This document shows positions 18,440 to 28,107 of a stretch of DNA of 64,000 nt, piece by piece (position 1 is the first letter of the stretch; each line of letters opens with the position of its first letter). A program made the translations under genes and the position numbers. The notes under the pieces are model-generated. The model had not been told where the DNA came from and made no database searches. It worked only from the letters and a program-made list of their open reading frames with translations. This DNA is from Derxia lacustris (GTDB taxonomy: Bacteria; Pseudomonadota; Gammaproteobacteria; Burkholderiales; Burkholderiaceae_E), in NCBI RefSeq assembly GCF_002105195.1, contig NZ_MUHU01000036.1, forward strand, positions 1-64,000, written 5' to 3'.

Positions 18440-19567
18440 ATGTCCGCCAATCCCACTCTTGCCTCGCCGGCCGCGCAGCCGAGCGTCAACGTCGTCCGCT
18501 TCGGGCTGCGCCAGCGCCTGCTGATCGTCTTTCTGCTGGCCACGCTGCTGCCGATCGGCGGCCTGTGGCTCGCGGTGCGCAGCACCTTCATCGATGAAGC
18601 CCGCAACACGGCCGAAGCGCGGCTGAAGGTCATCGGCGAAAGCGCGCGCCAGACCACCGACGACTGGCTGTCCGAGACCCGGACCGCGATCGAGCTGCTG
18701 GCCGCCATGCCGGCCAGCCGGGCGCTGTCGGCGCCGCAGATCACCCGGGTGTTGCAGGCGGCCGGCCGCAATCCGCGGCTCGATACCGTCTATCTGTGGC
18801 ATCTGATCGGGCCCGACGGCGCCAATCTGGCGCGCAGCGACGAGCGCGATCCGGCCGGCTTCAGCTATGGCGAGCGCAGCTATGTGCGCGACGTGCTCGC
18901 CGGCCAGCCCTTCGCCGTCGAGGTCGGGATGGGCAAGACGCGCGTCGTGCCGACGGTGATCCTGGCGGTGCCGGTGCATGGCGAAGCCGGCAATCTGGCC
19001 GGCGTGATGGCCGCCGCCACCTCGCTCGACAAGATCGCCCGGCACTTCGCCGAGCAGCGCCACGGCATGAGCAACCAGACCTTCCTGGTTCATGCCGACG
19101 GCCGGCTGATCGTGCATACGGATCATGGGCTCGGCGACCGGTTCGAGGATTTTTCGGCGCATCCGGCCTATCTGGCGGCACGCCGCGGCCAGACCGGACT
19201 GGCGCACTACACCGATGGCAACCGCGAGCAGCTGGCCTGGATCGAGAAGACGAACCAGGGCTGGTTCGTCATCACCCAGCTGGCGACCGAGGAAGTGCTG
19301 AGCGGCGTCGAGCATGCCGACCGCATCGCCATCGCCATCCTGGTGGTGACGCTGATCGGCGTGGCAGTACTGACCTGGCTGGTGGCCGGTTCGCTGGCGC
19401 GGCCGATCGTCGAACTGACCGCGATCGCCGACCGCATCAGCCGCGGCGCGCTCGACGACGAGATTCCCGCCGTCAATCGCAGCGACGAGATCGGCTCGCT
19501 GGCCCAGGCCATCGCCCGGCTGTCCAAGAGCATGAAGCTCGCGATGTCGCGGCTGCGCCGCGCCTGA
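18440..19567 (+). CDS. Cache-HAMP transmembrane receptor without output domain
   Basis: This 375-residue protein has TM1 at about residues 27-46, a periplasmic double-Cache-like sensor (about 48-290, with SYGERSYVRDVLAGQPF and FLVHADGRLIVH), TM2 at about 296-316 and a HAMP domain at about 317-370 (ARPIVELTAIADRISRG). It then stops: there is no histidine kinase, methyl-accepting, GGDEF or other effector module. The gene starts 113 bases after phoB and is followed by the DUF4388-like gene after 13 bases, so its partner is probably that protein. The ligand is not predictable. It could also be a truncated chemoreceptor or kinase, but no remnant of either is seen downstream. Confidence 0.8.
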   Translation: MSANPTLASPAAQPSVNVVRFGLRQRLLIVFLLATLLPIGGLWLAVRSTFIDEARNTAEARLKVIGESARQTTDDWLSETRTAIELLAAMPASRALSAPQITRVLQAAGRNPRLDTVYLWHLIGPDGANLARSDERDPAGFSYGERSYVRDVLAGQPFAVEVGMGKTRVVPTVILAVPVHGEAGNLAGVMAAATSLDKIARHFAEQRHGMSNQTFLVHADGRLIVHTDHGLGDRFEDFSAHPAYLAARRGQTGLAHYTDGNREQLAWIEKTNQGWFVITQLATEEVLSGVEHADRIAIAILVVTLIGVAVLTWLVAGSLARPIVELTAIADRISRGALDDEIPAVNRSDEIGSLAQAIARLSKSMKLAMSRLRRA

Positions 19568-19580
19568 TCGGCCCACCGCC

Positions 19581-20057
19581 ATGATCGACATCGCAATGCT
19601 GGCCGAACTGCGCCGGCTCAACGACCTGGGCGCGACGGGAATGGTGTTCGCCGTGTCCGAGGACAACCGGCATTGCCGGATCGGACTGGCGGCGGGAAAC
19701 ATCGTCGCCGTCTCGTTTCGCGCGCTGCGCGGCAAGGAGGCACTGCTGGCCTTCCGCGAGACGCGCTGCCGCAGCTACCAGTTTGTGCCGGGCGAGGTGA
19801 ACGAGCGTCACGTCGACCTGCCGCAGACCGCACAAATCCTGGGCGGCACGACCGAGGCGCCGGCACCGGGCGGGCTGCCGCCCGAGCAGCTGGCCCGGGT
19901 GGAGCGCGAACTGCTCGATCTGGTCGGACCGATGGCCAGCGTGCTCATCGAGGAAGCCGCCGGCGCGACCAGCCTCGACGGCCTGCTGGCGCGGCTCGCG
20001 CCGTCGCTCGACGCCGCCGACGCGCGCACGCTGGCGCGCCGGCTCGGCCTCGGCTAG
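19581..20057 (+). CDS. DUF4388/PATAN-like small regulatory protein
   Basis: The 158-residue soluble protein has an N-terminal region (residues 1-80; LRRLNDLGATGMVFAVSEDN, RIGLAAGNIVAVSFRALRG) resembling the DUF4388/PatA N-terminal fold found on bacterial signalling proteins. Its C-terminal segment (about 100-157; ELLDLVGPMASVLIEEAAG) looks like an independent helical domain seen with such proteins. It is tightly linked to the Cache-HAMP receptor (13-base gap) and convergent with hslU (4-base gap). Function is unknown; a role as cytoplasmic partner of the receptor is inferred from position only. Confidence 0.65.
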   Translation: MIDIAMLAELRRLNDLGATGMVFAVSEDNRHCRIGLAAGNIVAVSFRALRGKEALLAFRETRCRSYQFVPGEVNERHVDLPQTAQILGGTTEAPAPGGLPPEQLARVERELLDLVGPMASVLIEEAAGATSLDGLLARLAPSLDAADARTLARRLGLG

Positions 20058-20061
20058 CGGC

Positions 20062-21393
20062 TTACAGCACGTAGCGGCTCAGATCCTCGTCGCGCGCCAG
20101 CGCACCGAGCCGCTCGTTGACCAGGCCGGCATCCACCACCACCGCGCGCGGCTGGCCGGGGTTGCCGGCCTCGAAGCTCACCTGCTCCAGCAGCCGCTCC
20201 AGCACCGTGTGCAGCCGGCGCGCGCCGATGTTCTCGGTCTTCTCGTTGACCGAATGCGCGATCTCGGCCAACCGCCGCACGCCATCGGGCTGGAAGTCGA
20301 GCGTCACGCCTTCGGTCGCCAGCAGCGCCTGGTACTGCTTCACCAGCGAGGCATCGGTCTGCGTGAGGATGGCCTCGAAATCGGCCACCGACAGCGAATC
20401 GAGCTCGACGCGGATCGGGAAGCGCCCTTGCAGCTCGGGGATCAGATCGCTCGGCCGGCTCAGGTGGAAGGCGCCCGAGGCCACGAACAGGATGTGGTCG
20501 GTCTTCACCATGCCGTGCTTGGTCTGCACGGTCGTGCCTTCCACCAGCGGCAGCAGGTCGCGCTGCACGCCCTGCCGCGACACATCGGCGCCGTGGCCTT
20601 CGCTGCGCGACGCGATCTTGTCGATCTCGTCGAGAAAGACGATGCCGTTCTGCTCCACGCTTTGCAGCGCGCGCAGCTTCAGCTCTTCCTCGTTGACCAG
20701 CTTGCCGGCCTCCTCGTCGGCGATGAGCCTGAAGGCCTCGCGCACCTTGAGCTTGCGCTGCTTCTTCTTGCCCTGGTTCAGTCCCGAGAACATCGACTGG
20801 ATCTGGTTCATCGCGTCTTCCATCCCGGGCGGCGCCATCACCTGCAACTCGGGCGCGGCCTCGCGGATCTCGATCTCGATTTCCTTCTCGTCGAGCTGGC
20901 CCTCGCGCAGCCGCTTGCGGAAGGTCTGGCGCGTGGCGTTGTCCTCGCTGTGGCTGGCGGCAAAACCGATGTCGCGCGTGGGCGGCACCAGCACGTCGAG
21001 GATGCGGTCCTCGGCGCGCTCCTCGGCCTGGCTGCGCACGCGGCGGGTTTCCAGCTCGCGCACCTGCTTGATGGCCACCTCGACCAGGTCGCGGATGATG
21101 GTTTCGACATCGCGGCCGACATAGCCCACCTCGGTGAACTTGGTCGCCTCGACCTTGACGAACGGCGCATCGGCCAGCCGCGCAAGGCGGCGCGCGATCT
21201 CGGTCTTGCCCACGCCCGTGGGCCCGATCATGAGGATGTTCTTCGGCGTGATTTCATGGCGCAGCGGCTCGGCCACCTGCTGGCGGCGCCAGCGGTTGCG
21301 CAGCGCCACGGCCACGGCCTTCTTGGCATTGCCCTGCCCGACGATGTGCTTGTCGAGCTCGGCGACGATCTCGGCCGGCGTGAGTTGGCTCAT
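20062..21393 (-). CDS. hslU: HslU, ATPase subunit of the HslUV protease
   Basis: HslU is the AAA+ unfoldase that feeds substrates into HslV. The 443-residue protein has the N-terminal ELDKHIVGQ, Walker [10 protein letters not shown], the central I-domain (about residues 110-240), Walker B FLDEIDKI and sensor residues, and ends in the RYVL tail that inserts into HslV to activate it. It starts 10 bases after the hslV stop, with GAAGGAG as ribosome-binding site. Expression should follow the heat-shock promoter before hslV. Confidence 0.98.
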   Translation of the reverse strand: MSQLTPAEIVAELDKHIVGQGNAKKAVAVALRNRWRRQQVAEPLRHEITPKNILMIGPTGVGKTEIARRLARLADAPFVKVEATKFTEVGYVGRDVETIIRDLVEVAIKQVRELETRRVRSQAEERAEDRILDVLVPPTRDIGFAASHSEDNATRQTFRKRLREGQLDEKEIEIEIREAAPELQVMAPPGMEDAMNQIQSMFSGLNQGKKKQRKLKVREAFRLIADEEAGKLVNEEELKLRALQSVEQNGIVFLDEIDKIASRSEGHGADVSRQGVQRDLLPLVEGTTVQTKHGMVKTDHILFVASGAFHLSRPSDLIPELQGRFPIRVELDSLSVADFEAILTQTDASLVKQYQALLATEGVTLDFQPDGVRRLAEIAHSVNEKTENIGARRLHTVLERLLEQVSFEAGNPGQPRAVVVDAGLVNERLGALARDEDLSRYVL

Positions 21394-21403
21394 GCGTGCT
21401 CCT

Positions 21404-21964
21404 TCAGTCGAGCGATTCGATGGTGTGCGACTGGTTGGTGTAGATGCAGATGTCGCCGGCGATGCTCAGCGACTTCTTCACCACGTCGGCGGGCGCAAGC
21501 TCGGTGTTCTCGATCAGCGCCTTGGCGGCCGATTGCGCATAGGCGCCGCCCGAGCCGATGGCGACGATGCCGCCCTCGGGCTCCAGCACGTCGCCGTTGC
21601 CGGTGATGATGAGCGAATGCTCGCGGTCGGCCACGGCCAGCATCGCCTCCAGCCGACGCAGCATGCGGTCGGTGCGCCAGTCCTTGGCCAGCTCCACCGC
21701 GCTGCGCAGCAGATTGCCCTGATGCTTTTCGAGCTTGGCCTCGAAGCGCTCGAACAGCGTGAAGGCGTCGGCGGTGCCGCCGGCAAAGCCGGCGAGGATG
21801 CGGTCGCCATACAGCCGGCGCACCTTGCGCGCGGTGCTCTTGACGACGATGTTGCCCAGCGTGACCTGACCGTCGCCGCCGAGGGCGACGCGATTGCCGC
21901 GCCGCACCGAAAGAATGGTGGTGCCGTGGTACTGCGGCAGACCCTGGGATTGGTTGGGCTCCAT
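21404..21964 (-). CDS. hslV: HslV, peptidase subunit of the HslUV protease
   Basis: HslV is the bacterial proteasome-like threonine peptidase. The 186-residue form begins [14 protein letters not shown] before TTILSVRRG; processing after Gly14 would expose the catalytic Thr. The [19 protein letters not shown] and [12 protein letters not shown] segments are all present, and Lys/Arg residues near position 47 complete the site. A 14-residue pro-segment is slightly longer than in many relatives. An open frame continuing upstream is not HslV-like. A sigma-32-type promoter precedes it. Confidence 0.97.
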   Translation of the reverse strand: MEPNQSQGLPQYHGTTILSVRRGNRVALGGDGQVTLGNIVVKSTARKVRRLYGDRILAGFAGGTADAFTLFERFEAKLEKHQGNLLRSAVELAKDWRTDRMLRRLEAMLAVADREHSLIITGNGDVLEPEGGIVAIGSGGAYAQSAAKALIENTELAPADVVKKSLSIAGDICIYTNQSHTIESLD

Positions 21965-21989
21965 GAGCGCTCCTTGAAACGAGTGCCCT

Positions 21990-22017
21990 AGATGCAGCCG
22001 GATGGCCGGCTTGCAAG
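21990..22017 (-). promoter_or_regulatory. Sigma-32 (heat shock) promoter of hslVU
   Basis: On the minus strand CTTGCAA (22011-22017) is followed after exactly 13 bases by CTGCATCT (21990-21997). The sigma-32 consensus is CTTGAAA, 11-15 bases, then CCCCATNT; six of seven -35 bases and six of eight -10 positions agree (counting N). The -10 lies 25 bases before the hslV start, and hslVU is a classical heat-shock operon. rpoH itself is in this window. Confidence 0.6.
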
Positions 22018-22059
22018 CCCGCCGCCGCCCGACCTGGGTCGAGCCGGCGAGCGCCGCCT

Positions 22060-23490
22060 TTAGAGCCGGCGCGCCGTGACCTGGGCCACGCCGGTGATGC
22101 CCATGATGCGGAACAGCGCCAGCACCAACTGGTTCACGTCCATGAAGTTGAACTGCTTGCCGCGCGACTGGGCCGACACCAGCCAGTTGAGCAGATTGCC
22201 GGCGGCCGCGAAATCGACCCGGCGCAGCAGGCTGCAATCGATCTCGACCTGATCCGACAGCGCCGCCGCCGCTTCGAGAATGCTGATCGCCTCGGGCGCG
22301 CGGCCGAGCAGATCGCCTTCCAGATGCGGACCGAGCGTGCGCAGCTCGGCGACGCGCGGATCGGTTGCCACGCCGGATTCGCGCCGGCGCGCCCGGTCGT
22401 CGACGACGAAATGCTCGGGCACCGGCTCGAACGACGGCGGCGACACCTCGAAGGCCACCGCGTATTCGACCGACAGCTCCTCGAACTCGTTGTCGCGGCG
22501 CAGCAGCCGGTACAGCTCCAGCCGCAGCAGCCAGACCGTGCGCGGCAGCAGGCCGTCGTTGCTGGCCGCCGACTCGCCGAGCCGCTCGACCGCGGTGCCG
22601 AGCCCGGTGAGATAGACCTGGGCCTGACCGCGCGCCGCAGCGGCAAGGAAGTCGAGCAGCGCCTCGGCACCGGCCTCGTCGGACGAGCAGACCGCATCGA
22701 AGGACAGGTTGATGCGCGCCTTGCTGTTGATGGCACGCCGCGCCGCCGCGAAATCGTTGGCCACGCGGGCCACCAGCGCGGCCGGCAGCGCCACGGTGTA
22801 ACTGTGGCCCGGCGTCTTGCGAAGGGTGGACTCGCCGGGCGCAGCCTGATCGCGCCAGACCGGCGACGAGCGCTCGAAGCGCACGACGAAATCCATCGCC
22901 AGCGCATCGAAGCCGGCATGGTCGCCCTGCTGCTGGAGCGCCTCGAACAGCAGATACCAGACCGAAGGATTGCTGCCGTCGACGGCGATCTCGTCGCGCA
23001 GCGCGCGCATGCATTCGGCGTTCTGGCCGTTGGCGTAGAAGATCGCCGCCTCCTCGACCGCGGCCGGCAGTCCGGCACCGGTATCGCTCAGCTCGATGGC
23101 GACCGGCGAGTCGTGAAAGATGTCGGTCGACAGCGCTTCAAGATCGGCGGTGAGCACCGACGGCGATTCGCTCATGCCGACGGTGTCGGGCGGCGCGCCG
23201 CGCTGCTGGGCGGTATCGGGCTCGCGCTTGACGTCGGCCGGCAGCGCGACGCCGTTGGGGACCGGCGTTGCCCGGCGCGGTGCGCCGAGCGGCGGCAGGT
23301 CGGCGACCATTTCCGACTCGATCGCGTTGATCTTGGCGGTCATTTCTTCCTGCCGGCGCCGCTGGATGTCGCTGCGCGACTGGGCGCTGGCCGCACCGGC
23401 CTGCTGGTCGCGCGGGTAGACGGTGCGACCGAGTCCGCTGTTCGTGGATTCGGAGCGTTTGCGGTCTTTTTTGCCGAACAGCGAAAACAT
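22060..23490 (-). CDS. TPR-like/STAS domain protein
   Basis: The 476-residue protein starts [14 protein letters not shown], then has a disordered, charged region to about residue 110, a helical repeat-like part (about 140-200; [19 protein letters not shown]), a middle domain of unclear type and a C-terminal STAS-like domain (about 385-475; [34 protein letters not shown]). STAS domains bind nucleotides or act as anti-sigma antagonists, but the usual phosphorylated serine is not obvious. No membrane segment is present. It lies upstream of hslVU on the same strand, though hslVU has its own promoter. The exact role is unknown. Confidence 0.65.
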   Translation of the reverse strand: MFSLFGKKDRKRSESTNSGLGRTVYPRDQQAGAASAQSRSDIQRRRQEEMTAKINAIESEMVADLPPLGAPRRATPVPNGVALPADVKREPDTAQQRGAPPDTVGMSESPSVLTADLEALSTDIFHDSPVAIELSDTGAGLPAAVEEAAIFYANGQNAECMRALRDEIAVDGSNPSVWYLLFEALQQQGDHAGFDALAMDFVVRFERSSPVWRDQAAPGESTLRKTPGHSYTVALPAALVARVANDFAAARRAINSKARINLSFDAVCSSDEAGAEALLDFLAAAARGQAQVYLTGLGTAVERLGESAASNDGLLPRTVWLLRLELYRLLRRDNEFEELSVEYAVAFEVSPPSFEPVPEHFVVDDRARRRESGVATDPRVAELRTLGPHLEGDLLGRAPEAISILEAAAALSDQVEIDCSLLRRVDFAAAGNLLNWLVSAQSRGKQFNFMDVNQLVLALFRIMGITGVAQVTARRL

Positions 23491-23642
23491 GTGGTTTGCC
23501 TGATCCCGAGGAGGTAGTACACGGCGAAGACGTGCGCGGGGACGGGATTGCCGGGCGCGAGTCTAGCATCGCCCATCCGCCACAAGCACAAAACCAGCCA
23601 GTAACACAAGCCATGGCAACCACGGTTACCAAAAGGATGCCT

Positions 23643-23664
23643 GAGCCTTGCCTTCACAAGGCTC
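23643..23664 (-). terminator. Possible terminator of the TonB-receptor gene
   Basis: GAGCCTTG (23643-23650) pairs perfectly with CAAGGCTC (23657-23664) around a 6-base loop, about 75 bases past the receptor stop codon. A TTTT occurs about 8-11 bases after the stem on the minus strand, so it is a weak intrinsic terminator at best. The rest of the 248-base gap holds the probable start region of the STAS gene, with a TAGACT at 23560-23565. Confidence 0.35.
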
Positions 23665-23738
23665 TCGGACTCCGGGCCTGACTGGTTCTTCGGCCACACG
23701 CCACGATTCTTGATCGCGCTCGCCGTGCAATCGCTCGG

Positions 23739-25877
23739 TCAAAACCCGAAACGGGCTCCAACCACCAGCGAGCGCCCCGGCAGTGGCGCGCGATCCTTCA
23801 AGAATGACGTAGCCACGCGCGCATCGGCGTCGAGCAGGTTACGCAGGGCGAGAAACAGTGTCATGTCCGGGTTGGCGCCAAGCGGTCGCCACTGCGCGCG
23901 CAGGCCGGCCAGAACATAGCCCGGCGTCGGTGCTTCGGCCGCGTCATCTCGAATGTCGTATTGCGAGACGTGATTTTGTCTGAACACGCCGGTGATATCG
24001 GCCGACAAATCGAAGCGATCCCTGCGCCAACCCACTTGCGCGCCCAATCGGGCCGGTGCGATGCGTGGCAGGTTGTCGCCGGCATGCGGGCCCGAGGTGA
24101 GCACCGCGCGCACCAGATCGCCCCAGAGCCGCAGCCGCAGTGCCTCGCCCTGCCATTCCACCTCGGCCTCGCCGCCGCGAAAGCGCGCGTCGTCCTGGCG
24201 GTAGCGCAGGTTGGCGAGGCTTTCGCCGTCATCGAGCGCGGTGCTGCTGCCGTCGAAATCGCCGTGGATGTAGTCGGAGAAGCGGTTCTCGTAGAGCGCG
24301 GTCTTCCAGCGCCAGGCGCCGGCGTGGGCGGCATACGACAGCTCCAGATTGCGCGAGCGTTCGCGGCCGAGTTCGGCGCTGCCGATTTCGTAGGCGAAGG
24401 TGGCCGGATGAGCGCCGACGAAATACAGCTCCTGCACCGATGGCGCGCGCTGCGAAAGCGTAGCCGTGACGCCCAGCTCCTGCCCCGCGAGCGGCGACCA
24501 GAACGCCGCCGCCGAGCCGCTGAACAGGCCGAAGCTGCGGTTGGGCGGCTGGCTGCCGTCCTCGCCGGCCTCGCCCGGGCGGTAGGCCGTGCGTTCGCCA
24601 CGCAGGCCGGCTTCGTAGCGCATCGGGCCGGCGCGCAGACGTTCGAGCGCGAATACCGCGAGGCTGTTGCTGGTGGTGCGCGGCAGCACGCCCTCGCCCG
24701 CGCCGCGCACGCTGCCGTCGTCGACCGAGACGCCGACCGCGCCGTCGAGCCCGCCGATCGCGCGCTGCGGCAGTTCCACCCGCAGCTCGTTCGACTGGCT
24801 GATGAAGCGCGCGCCGGTCGAGCCGTCGGGCGCGACTTCGGCATGGCCGTATTCGGTGTGGCCGGCCTTGATGCGGGCGCGCTCGAACCAGCCGTCGCCG
24901 GGCGGGGCCAGTTCGGCGCGTGCCTCGATGCGCGTGCGGCCGAGCTGGATCGTGACCGGATCGGCGTAGTTGGGAATGCCGTAGTCCGACTCGTAGCGCT
25001 GCACCGCCAGACCCAGATTGCGCACCGCGCCGTCGCCAAACCAGGCGCCGCCGAGCGCGAACGACTGCGTGGTGGCGCCGCTGCTCGGCAGCCGGTCGCT
25101 GGCGACGATGCGGCCGCTGGCGTCGCGCAGCGGCTTGGCCAGCGAGTAATCGCCGCTCGCGTCGCGGAAGCCTTCGGCGCGCCAGGCCATGTCGGCGCCG
25201 GCCGGCGCGGTCATGCCGAAGGACAGCGTGGTGTCGCGCTCGGCGCTGGCGCTGCTCACGCCGACGTCGGCCTGCATCGCGTCGGGTCGTTCGAGCGGGA
25301 TGCGGGTGGACACGACATTGACCAGCCCGCCGATGGCGCCCGAGCCGTAGAGCAGCGTGGCCGGGCCGCGCAGCACCTCGATCTGCGGCGAGTTGAAGCT
25401 GTCGGCCGCCACGCGGTGGTCGGGCGAGGCGGCCGACACGTCGCCGACGCCCAGGCCGTTCTCGGCGATGCGCACCCGGCTCGAATCCATGCCGCGAATG
25501 ATCGGCCGGCCGGCGCCGGCACCGTAGGCGCTGGAACTCACGCCGGGCTGGTTGGCCAGCGTCGCGCCGAGGCTGCCGCGCTCGGCCGCGCGCAGCGCAT
25601 CGCCGCGCAGCACGGTGGCCGGCGTGGCCTGGGTCAGCTCATCGTCGCGGCCGAGCGGCGAGGCGGTGATGGTCACCGTGTCGAGCTGAAGCTGCGTGCT
25701 GCCGCCCGCCGCTGCGGCGGCAGCGGCGCGGCCGGCCGACGACGCGGCGCCGCCAGCGCCAGCCGCCGCATCGTCGGCGGCGAGCGCCGCTGCGCCGTTG
25801 ACGCCGGCCATCAGCCCGAAGGCGAGCGAAAGCGCGCGCGCCATCGCGGCGCGCGGGAAAACATCGAAAACCTGCAT
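23739..25877 (-). CDS. TonB-dependent outer membrane receptor (possibly zinc, ZnuD-like)
   Basis: The 712-residue protein has an N-terminal signal region, an Ala/Gly-rich low-complexity spacer, a TonB box (LDTVTITASPLG, near residue 65), a plug domain (about 75-190; RPIIRGMDSSRVRIAENG, EVLRGPATLLYGSGAIGG) and a 22-strand barrel ending in the Phe-terminated strand VVGARFGF. Receptors of this sequence type next to COG0523 and dksA genes are often zinc receptors such as ZnuD, but no His-rich loop stands out, so the substrate is uncertain. The ATG at 25877 has GGGA upstream; 25844 is an alternative. Confidence 0.85.
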   Translation of the reverse strand: MQVFDVFPRAAMARALSLAFGLMAGVNGAAALAADDAAAGAGGAASSAGRAAAAAAAGGSTQLQLDTVTITASPLGRDDELTQATPATVLRGDALRAAERGSLGATLANQPGVSSSAYGAGAGRPIIRGMDSSRVRIAENGLGVGDVSAASPDHRVAADSFNSPQIEVLRGPATLLYGSGAIGGLVNVVSTRIPLERPDAMQADVGVSSASAERDTTLSFGMTAPAGADMAWRAEGFRDASGDYSLAKPLRDASGRIVASDRLPSSGATTQSFALGGAWFGDGAVRNLGLAVQRYESDYGIPNYADPVTIQLGRTRIEARAELAPPGDGWFERARIKAGHTEYGHAEVAPDGSTGARFISQSNELRVELPQRAIGGLDGAVGVSVDDGSVRGAGEGVLPRTTSNSLAVFALERLRAGPMRYEAGLRGERTAYRPGEAGEDGSQPPNRSFGLFSGSAAAFWSPLAGQELGVTATLSQRAPSVQELYFVGAHPATFAYEIGSAELGRERSRNLELSYAAHAGAWRWKTALYENRFSDYIHGDFDGSSTALDDGESLANLRYRQDDARFRGGEAEVEWQGEALRLRLWGDLVRAVLTSGPHAGDNLPRIAPARLGAQVGWRRDRFDLSADITGVFRQNHVSQYDIRDDAAEAPTPGYVLAGLRAQWRPLGANPDMTLFLALRNLLDADARVATSFLKDRAPLPGRSLVVGARFGF

Positions 25878-25968
25878 GGGAATCCCTTTGGCGCGCCCGC
25901 GAGGGAAAAGGGACGCGCACAGTCCTGCCGCGAAAGCGGCAACGCCGGCCACGCGGGCCGGCACCGGT

Positions 25969-26394
25969 TCAGCCGAACGGGACTGGGCGCGGCGGGGCGC
26001 GCGAAAGGAAGGCGGCAATGCGCCGCAGATCGGGCAGCGCGATGGCCGCCGACAGTCGCCGCACCAGGGCGGCGCACAACAAGGCCAGCGCCAGCGCCAC
26101 GCCCGGCAGCGCCGCCGCAAGCGCAACGCCATCGAACAGCGCGCAGGCAATCCGGTCGGCGGCATGGCCGAACAGGGAAGTGCGCTCGTCGGCCACCGCC
26201 GCCGCGCCGACCGCCGGCAGCGCCGACCGCTCGACGGCGGGCACCGGCCAGGCCGCATGCGCGATGCGGTGAACCTGCCCGAGCGTCTGGCCGAACAGCA
26301 GCAGCAGCGCCAGCACGGACGCCGGCCATGCGCTGCGCGCAAATGCAAACAGGCGCAGCAACCGGGATTGCATGCGCCTGTTCGTCGAACTCAT
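25969..26394 (-). CDS. Small membrane protein, DUF2946-like
   Basis: This 141-residue protein has a hydrophobic N-terminal helix (about residues 18-38; WPASVLALLLLFGQTLGQVH), a short region with His residues (QVHRIAHA, FGHAADRIAC), and a second hydrophobic segment (about 88-112). The layout matches the DUF2946-type proteins that often precede TonB-dependent metal receptors in Burkholderiales. The His/Cys residues might bind metal, but that is inference. It starts 13 bases after the dksA stop and lies 91 bases before the receptor gene. Confidence 0.6.
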   Translation of the reverse strand: MSSTNRRMQSRLLRLFAFARSAWPASVLALLLLFGQTLGQVHRIAHAAWPVPAVERSALPAVGAAAVADERTSLFGHAADRIACALFDGVALAAALPGVALALALLCAALVRRLSAAIALPDLRRIAAFLSRAPPRPVPFG

Positions 26395-26407
26395 GACGGT
26401 GAAAGAC

Positions 26408-26896
26408 TCAGTCGCCGTAGAGCTTCTGCTTCAGCTCGCGGCGCTGCTGCGCCTCGAGCGTGAGCGTGGCGGTCGGGCGGGCCAGCAGACGCGGCAGCCC
26501 GATCGGGTCACCGGTTTCCTCGCAATAGCCGTACTCGCCGCTGTCGACCTGCTGGACCGCCTGCTGGATCTTCTTGAGCAGCTTGCGCTCGCGGTCGCGG
26601 GTGCGCAGTTCGAGCGCGTGCTCTTCCTCGATGGTGGCGCGGTCGGCCGGATCGGGCACGACGACGGTCTCGCGCAGGTGTTCGGTGGTCTCGTCGGCGT
26701 TCTGCAGGATTTCCTGCTCCATCGCCTGGAGCCGTGCGCGGAAGAACGCGAGCTGCTGCGCGTTCATGTAGTCCTCTTCCGGCATCGCGAGGAGTTCGGC
26801 CTCGGTGATGCCGGCATAACGGGTGGTGTGAGCCGGGTTCACGGCGGCCGAACCGTCACGGGAAGACGGCGTGTTGTTCGATGCGGTCGCTGCCAT
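26408..26896 (-). CDS. dksA: DksA-family RNA polymerase regulator, cysteine-poor
   Basis: DksA binds in the RNA polymerase secondary channel and, with ppGpp, adjusts transcription during starvation. The 162-residue protein has the coiled-coil domain (about residues 50-115) ending before GEYGYCEETGDPIG. Classical DksA has four zinc cysteines; here only the first remains (CEET, then TLTLEAQ in place of the second pair). This zinc-free form is common in alpha- and betaproteobacteria and keeps working when zinc is short. It follows the COG0523 GTPase gene by 15 bases. Confidence 0.9.
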   Translation of the reverse strand: MAATASNNTPSSRDGSAAVNPAHTTRYAGITEAELLAMPEEDYMNAQQLAFFRARLQAMEQEILQNADETTEHLRETVVVPDPADRATIEEEHALELRTRDRERKLLKKIQQAVQQVDSGEYGYCEETGDPIGLPRLLARPTATLTLEAQQRRELKQKLYGD

Positions 26897-26911
26897 CTCG
26901 ATCCCTCTGAT

Positions 26912-27895
<984 letters not shown>

Positions 27896-28107
27896 GGGGC
27901 TTCCTTGGTTCGGCGAAGGCGGGAGCGACCTTCGCGCCGGCGTCGCGCGACGCCTGCTGTTGTGTTGTGCGGCGCCCGGCCCGGAGGCGGCGCCTTGACG
28001 CGGGGCTGACGATAACGCCGCACGGCATGTGGGGCGCGGCGGCGGTGTTTCAAGCGCGCGCGGCGGCAATGGGCGGCGGCCCGCGCGGGTTGTCGAGCCG
28101 CCGCGCC

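Noticed and set aside
21971-21990. CTTGAAAC on the plus strand before hslV as a heat-shock -35
   Set aside because: It points away from hslV and has no -10 at 11-15 bases; the correct strand has the better match at 21990-22017.
27896-28107. Zur operator upstream of the COG0523 gene
   Set aside because: No AT-rich palindrome resembling GTTATA-TATAAC was found in the 212 bases; the region is GC-rich throughout.
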